Assembly (NCBI GenBank): GCA_015680685.1
Contig: MNCI01033500.1
Location: forward strand, 132,599-196,598
DNA: 64,000 nucleotides
Reading direction: 5' to 3'
Origin: Gnetum montanum
Lineage: Eukaryota; Streptophyta; Gnetopsida; Gnetales; Gnetaceae
The notes under the pieces were generated by a model that saw only the letters and a program-made list of their open reading frames with translations, was not told where the DNA came from and ran no database searches. Shown one piece after another: positions 58,889-64,000 of the stretch. Both the position numbers and the translations under genes were made by a program. Every line of letters starts with the position of its first letter. Within the stretch, counting starts at the first letter, position 1.

Positions 58889-59267
58889 TAAATTATACTG
58901 CATAGTTTTATTCTCTGAATATTAATATTCATGAGATGCTAGAGAAAATAGAAATTAAAATGGTAACGCAAAGTTTATTGTTTAAATATTTAAATTTATG
59001 GGATACCAGAGATAAGGAAAAGAATAAAAAGAAGCGCCGTCATCCTTTGTTTTTTTTTTGAAGGATCACATTTGCGCTTCTTGAAAGAACCTTTGCACAC
59101 TAACTTATTTATATTATTAAATATTTAGTGTCACTACTCATGTGGAACAATACCAGTCATATTGCAGGCAAAACGTTACATTCTGCACTGAATGAATGAT
59201 TGATAAGGAGAGGAGAGGAGGGGTAAGCGTTAAGTCGGATAAGCAAAACATCCATCAAAGGATCATC
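58884..59267. repeat. Right copy of the direct repeat, at the truncated 5' end of the P450 relic
   Basis: The repeat begins where P450 homology ends, so the junction falls inside the former coding region. It has the same blocks as the left copy, plus about 50 extra bases around 59130-59190. Its hairpin has longer arms: GAAGCGC at 59031 pairs with GCGCTTC at 59074, with ATCCTTT and GAAGGAT inside. Confidence 0.85.
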
Positions 59268-59439
59268 AGCCTTAGACTACCATTCCCACCTGTCTCAGTT
59301 TTTATTTCTTATTTCACAATTTTAGAGATCAACGCTGTGGCAGGAAGGCAGGCGTGAGCAGCAAAAGTTACGATTAATGAGGCCGCTGAAGGAATATAAT
59401 ATAATACTAGCACCAAATGAACGAAAGAGGTACAACTAC

Positions 59440-61130
59440 CTTTAAACTTAAGTTTGGTAGTGTCCTCTTATCAAGGTTGGAGCAATATTGCACTCTTAGG
59501 TTCCACAATTAATTGGAATAAATCCTTTGTTTATAACTTTAAGGGCAATTACAAACATGTGACCAACTATAATTGGAAGTGGCTTCAAGATCAAGGATCA
59601 AGACATCGTTAAGATTCTGGAATCCCTTTCCGTTTTAGAGGTTCAACATCTATTTTCTAGGAGCTCGAATTCAAAAGAAACTCGACAAATGGAAAACTAA
59701 ACCCCTCACACTTGCGGGTAAATACCTTGTATGTAAGTCCATATGCGCATCCACCCATGTGTATTACTCTTCGTGTTGGGCCCCCTCCCAAGCTATCTAC
59801 CAGAAGCTTGAACGGTTATTCCGTGACTTTATGTGGTCCTCCAAGGATTCTCAGAAAGGATTTCATCATGTCACTTGGAATATTGTTACTCTCCCCAAGA
59901 ATAAGGGTGGCTTAGGCCTTTTGAACTCCTACAAGCAAGGAATTACCCTGGTTGCTAAGTGGTTGGTACAGCATTTAGATGCCTCAGATATTATAGGGAC
60001 CCTTCTCCAATTAAGGCTTCATCAAGCATTTCCTAAAAATAAGCCCTTCTGGAAAGGCATCCATTTCGTCAATTGGATCTTTTTCCCCCTCACTATCATT
60101 CTTCTCGGATCTCATGTTTTCAAAAGCATTTGGAGGGCCTGGCAAATTCTACACACTCACATTGACTGCACTAACGTTAAGATCAACCGTACTATCCTCT
60201 CTAGAGTGTGTCCATGGTGGTTACCTCTGTCACCCGCTCCCCTTACTATCACAAATGCTAAGGTGGCTACCTCGTGGTATTGAAAGGGTGTCATTTCCTT
60301 GAATTGTCTTAGGCTAGCTAGTCGTTGGATTTCGGGGGTCAAGTTTAACACTTTGTATGGGGAGTCGGCTGTAATGAACCATTGCCTAGTTCAAATTTAC
60401 TCTTTTCTCCACAGTCACTGGCAACTTGATGTTACAGTGCAAAGCCTTTTTCATGGCCTTCAATGACTTAATGGGGTTAAACTCTTGCCCTACCTGCCAT
60501 CTGTCCCCTTTCATCTCATGCATGACCCATCTGAAGTCATTCAACGTTGCAATAAGTATTGGCACAAACAAGAGTCAGAAACATTTTGGATCCCTCTCTT
60601 CCAACATATTTGAAAACTTTCAACCCTTCCCAAAATTAAGCAGTTCCTCTGGTGTCTCCTCCACCATGGTCTACCTATTAGAAAAGGTTTAGAATATCTG
60701 GGGATTCCCAATCCCAATTGCCCTCTATGTGGTGGACAAGATGGCTTTGTCCATGTATTTTGGTATTGTCCCTTTGCTCAACATGTGTGGCAATGGGCTT
60801 CCAAAACTTTTCCATCATACAAGCTATTTCAAAAGGATGCCATATTCAGATTCTTGAACATTACTTTTGCTAATCTTAATTTTCTGTGGAAAGTTATTAA
60901 GTCTACTATTTTATATTATATTTGGAAGCGAAGATGCAATGTTCTATTTCAAAGGATAGATTATTATAATAAATGTTTGCTTACCAGGTTGGAAAAGTTG
61001 CAGATCTTTTGCCTCATCCATTTTCAACTCACATCTCAAGCATCCAAGTTCAATCTAGACAGTCATCAATTGGTTCATCTCTTGCAGCTATGGGAAAGAC
61101 CTGTGTGTTCCAGTTACACTTAGCATCAGT
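59440..61130 (+). pseudogene. LINE (L1-type non-LTR retrotransposon) RT C-terminal part with zinc-binding domain
   Basis: LINE RT copies element RNA at a nick in the target DNA. The plus strand shows the RT thumb region, with SICASTHVYYSSCWAPSQAIYQ, then RLFRDFMWSSKDSQKG and HHVTWNIVTLPKNKGGLGLL (open 59759-60283). About 130 codons later follows the zinc-binding module typical of plant LINE RTs: IKQFLWCLLHHGLPIRKGLE, then NPNCPLCGGQDGFVHVFWYC and WQWASKTFP, with the C-x2-C and H...C pattern at about 60710-60780. The catalytic fingers/palm are absent: the copy is 5'-truncated, as is usual for LINEs. It has several frameshifts and stops. A poly(A) tail is not visible. Confidence 0.9.
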
Positions 61131-61447
61131 TATCTCTGCAAGGAAGCTTTTCCTTTTCATTATGTGGAGTCACCATTAGAACTCTCTCTATCCTTAATTG
61201 AGAGGTCTTTGCCTCATCTAATTCTATGTCATTCTATTTTGTAATAAGCCAATATGTGTGGACATTTGGTTGTGCCCCAACTTGGATTTCCTCCTTTAAT
61301 ACTCATTTATTTCTAATGCGTTTCCTGAGTTTCATTCAAAATACTCTTAGTTTTCCTTTCCCCTTAACCCTATGACTTATTCAAGTTGTTGTAATTGATG
61401 CACCTTCCCCTCTTAAGTTTAAAGGTCCACCATCTTCACCAAACAAA

Positions 61448-61530
61448 ACACTTTGGAGACATCGGATAAAATTGAAATGAACGATCCAGAGAAGGTTAGC
61501 ATGGCCCATACGCAATAGAGTGGATGATAG
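61448..61530 (+). pseudogene. U6 spliceosomal snRNA pseudogene
   Basis: The stretch reads CTTTGGAGACATCGGATAAA, AGAGAAGGTTAGCATGGCCC and ACGCAATAGAGTGGATGA. It follows plant U6 snRNA from the 5' stem through the ACAGAGA-equivalent box (here CCAGAGA) and AGCATGGCCC to the region just past the invariant GCGCAAGGATGAC, which is broken. The 3' end is missing. There is no plant snRNA promoter (upstream sequence element plus TATA at fixed spacing) in front, so it is not expected to be expressed. Confidence 0.93.
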
Positions 61531-62374
61531 TTTGATTATTAAATATTATTAATATAGATAATTAATATTATTTTAAATTTTTAAAATTTTTTTCAATCAT
61601 TGAGAGTTGGAATCACAACTTTTCTGTAGGGGTTTAGGATTTTCTTTTTCTTTGTTTTGAACTTAGATCTAACTAAGACATAGTTCTTAGTATTTCTAAT
61701 TTGTGAATTTTTAATGATCGCATATACTAACATTTACTAGATCTTGCTCATATTTTGAGCTTCATTAAAATTCAATATGATAAGATGTTCTCTCAAAATT
61801 CAATAAGATTATAATTGGATTACAAATCCTCATAAGCTAGCTACACTTTCTTTGGACCTACATTGTTTTAGGGCTACGATAATTGATTCCTGTTTGAAAC
61901 CATTGATTTACAAATCTTATTAACCATAGAATTCAATGAGCAATGCCAAGGGTTAAGAAGGGGCGTATAGAACCTAAACCCTTAAAACAAGTAACAAGAT
62001 GACTATATGAACCCTTAAAACATCTAGTCAACATCAAACTTTTGTAGGACTTAAGTATAATTTTTATAATTCAATGTTACACAATAGATTGAACCCATAA
62101 TTTAGAGTTTCTAAGTTAAAAGTCTTAAAATTACATTTGAAGCAAATAGAGATTACTTTTCAAATATCATTCCTTATTACCTACATTCATAAATATTTCT
62201 AAAATGGATTTCTCTTAGCGTGCATCTATGTTTTTCTTGCTTACTTGCTTAACCAATTCGTTGTTGATCTATTTTCCACGATAGGGTTTTTGTTGGGGTT
62301 TCATCACCTTTGGTTACTTTGCACCTGTTACCACCTTTGGTTTTCTTAAGGGTTTGGTTTTCCTCCATTGTTGT
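61531..62374. other. Non-coding end of the 6.3 kb segment
   Basis: AT-rich sequence without recognised features. It ends where similarity to the coiled-coil element resumes. Confidence 0.55.
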
Positions 62375-64000
62375 CAATCTCTTAATATAGCAACTTGAGT
62401 AGCCAAGTGTTTTTTCAACTCCTTGGTTTTTTTGAGTTTCCCCTTCAAGATGATGATTTTGCCCCTTGCCTCTAGCAGCTCTGACTAGGTTGCAATAATA
62501 TTATTTGAAAGATCAAAGAAATCCAGAAGTGGTGGCCTAGTTCCTACTAGTCGGTCCAACAATTCTTTATGTTATGTTACATTTATTCTATCACTTGTGG
62601 TCCTTGCAGAGATCTGCACATCTTTGAATGTAGTGATGTCTGATATGGACGCTGTAAGTGCATTGAGGGTTTTATCTCTTCTATTAGAAACAACCTTCGC
62701 TACTATCTTCTGACCTTGGTGCTGCATCACCAATACTGTTGCCCCCTCACCTTTCTCCAAGTGCACTGAGAAGGTCATGTCATTTCTAGAAATTTTTGGG
62801 AGTGACTACTGTTTTGCGAGAGATACTATAACCTCTCTAGTGTTAGGATTTGATCTGGTGGACAACTACATTCTTTGGGACAAGAAAATAGATCCACCTC
62901 CACCCATCAAGCTACTTGTTTGGGCCACCTCACTTAGGTGACTCAATGTTGGTTGATACACAAATGGGTCCCCACCATTCATGCTTGCTCATTACTCTTG
63001 TTCACTCAAGATGCATTCTCGATACTTGTGCAACCGTTGGGCTATTGCAACAACGTTCGACATAGTTGTTTGAGTGGTAGGTGGATGTGGTGGTTGCTGC
63101 TCCTCTTTTTGAATGATGGTTGCAGGTGTTTTATCTTTTCTCATTTTTTCCCAATTAGTGGTTAGGGCATGTTTGACAACATCATTCATGTAACAAAAAA
63201 TTCCTCCCCTCTGATAGAGTTTTCTAATGAGGTATGGGAAGGGAGTTCCTTCCTTTCAAGTTCATTTTTTTAAACCACTTCTCCATATCTAAATAGATTA
63301 GCTGTGGAAGGTTGACAAGGAATCTCCCACTCAAAGTGGCACATGCATGTGTAGAAAAGATGGTAATTTTGCTGGGTCTCACTGTGGGATTGCGGTGGAA
63401 GACCGCAATTTTATAGTGAATCCTTTATGCTAGTGTGAGTGTGATAAAGTCCTCGTGGTCAACACCATAGCATCATCACACCCATTCTTTCTTGATGTTG
63501 GGGTCTTCTTGCATTGGAATCTTAGCGAGATTCATCCTTGTTTTTGGCAATCTAAGCACTTTAACAATAGCTTTCACTGAGTAGGACACTAAGCTGTCCC
63601 GCATTTTTACCATTGATTTGGCCTACCTGTTATTCTAGAATAAGAATGTCTCTTCCATGTACAACTCCCTAGTGGAAGTTCTAATTGGCCACATGGGAGA
63701 GATCTTCAGTTGGTCCTATACTTCTTTTGGTGCTTTCTCCGAGAAAGGGCCAAAGTTTAACTCCTAGAGCATTATTTTTTGGACCTCCCTTAATTTGATT
63801 TGATTTAGTAAGGCTTTTGTCAAGGTCACCTCAAGATTTTCTTATTGAGCTAGTGCATCATCTCAGTGGGAATGTTCTGTTGTTGCTATTGGTTCTGGAA
63901 TCTATCAAATAGATCCCACCTCGGCCTCTTTCCCTAGAGGACCTATGACGTCGGTTGTGAGTGGTTCTTCCTAGGCTTGTTCTTGGCCTCTTCTCATTCT
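62375..64000 (-). pseudogene. N-terminal half of the second coiled-coil ORF copy, cut by the window
   Basis: It aligns to 15640-17260 of the first copy. Open frames at 62572-62778 and 62992-63189 contain VLVMQHQGQKIVAKVV (matching VLVMQHQG in the first copy). In 63200-63700 the minus strand repeats the N-terminal domain: VSYSVKAI, RLPKTRMNLAKIPMQEDP, NPTVRPSKITIFSTHACATL and LVNLPQLI, the last after a TAG-type break. This copy is less decayed than the first. It continues past the right edge. Function unknown. Confidence 0.8.

Larger units (their letters stand above)
56036..62374. mobile_element. 6.3 kb segment interrupting the coiled-coil element (composite, origin unknown)
   Basis: Both flanks align to neighbouring bases of the first element copy near 15630, so little or nothing of the host ORF is missing. 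Inside are a 68 bp tandem duplication, two direct repeats flanking a P450 pseudogene, a 5'-truncated LINE fragment and a U6 pseudogene. I could not identify terminal repeats or a target-site duplication at the ends, so the class of the segment is open. It could be one large insertion or several successive ones. Confidence 0.6.

Noticed and set aside
61448-61530. Functional U6 gene
   Set aside because: The conserved 3' part is broken or missing and no snRNA promoter elements stand at the required distance.
56036-62374. Helitron carrying gene fragments
   Set aside because: The absence of a target duplication would fit, but I found no TC start or CTRR end with a 3' hairpin at the junctions in either orientation.

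Overview
The window looks like a stretch of a large, repeat-rich plant nuclear genome, most likely a gymnosperm and probably a conifer. This is an inference from three things: dense, old, heavily decayed Ty3/gypsy retrotransposons; a 7.8 kb interstitial block of degenerate plant telomere repeat (CCCTAAA); and a lone CYP71-clan cytochrome P450 relic. I see no intact protein-coding gene. Nearly every recognisable reading frame carries stops and frameshifts.

Layout. 1-6488: minus-strand Ty3/gypsy element (integrase, RNase H, RT, protease, gag, a decayed tRNA-Asp-type primer binding site, and an 862 bp 5' LTR with TGATGAG/CTCATCA ends). It sits beside a plus-strand gag relic (6505-7330), a 33 bp tandem array and an inverted pair of LTR-like sequences (8060-9990). 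13376-17345: a 3' LTR of the same family joined to a roughly 950-codon minus-strand ORF with a possible plant-transposon-type N-terminus and long coiled coils. 19262-21120: a second 33 bp array in the opposite orientation, then a plus-strand RT/RNase H/integrase relic. 24534-32381: the telomere-like block. 34770-50300: minus-strand Tat-lineage material (gag, protease, RT half, RNase H, a second plant-type RNase H, integrase). It contains a plus-strand (antisense) gene with five GT-AG introns and a roughly 190 bp satellite. 50455-54267: plus-strand protease, deleted pol, polypurine tract and 809 bp LTR of the TGATGAG family, landing inside a minus-strand LTR of the same family. 54268-56035 and 62375-64000: two halves of another coiled-coil-ORF element, split by a 6.3 kb segment with direct repeats flanking a P450 pseudogene, a LINE 3' fragment and a U6 snRNA pseudogene.

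How it fits together. Most of the window can be read as nested insertions of two Ty3/gypsy groups. The TGATGAG family occurs in two internal forms that share LTR ends and polypurine tract: a gag-pol form and a coiled-coil-ORF form. The second group is Tat-like; a 29 bp GGCCATGG repeat links its integrase 3' end to the antisense-gene segment. Premature stops in the decayed frames are mostly TAG where glutamine is expected, which fits deamination of methylated cytosine in CHG context.

Limits. Everything here was read by eye. Domain calls rest on motif recognition, boundaries of decayed units are approximate, and family names come from memory of conserved motifs, not from a search.
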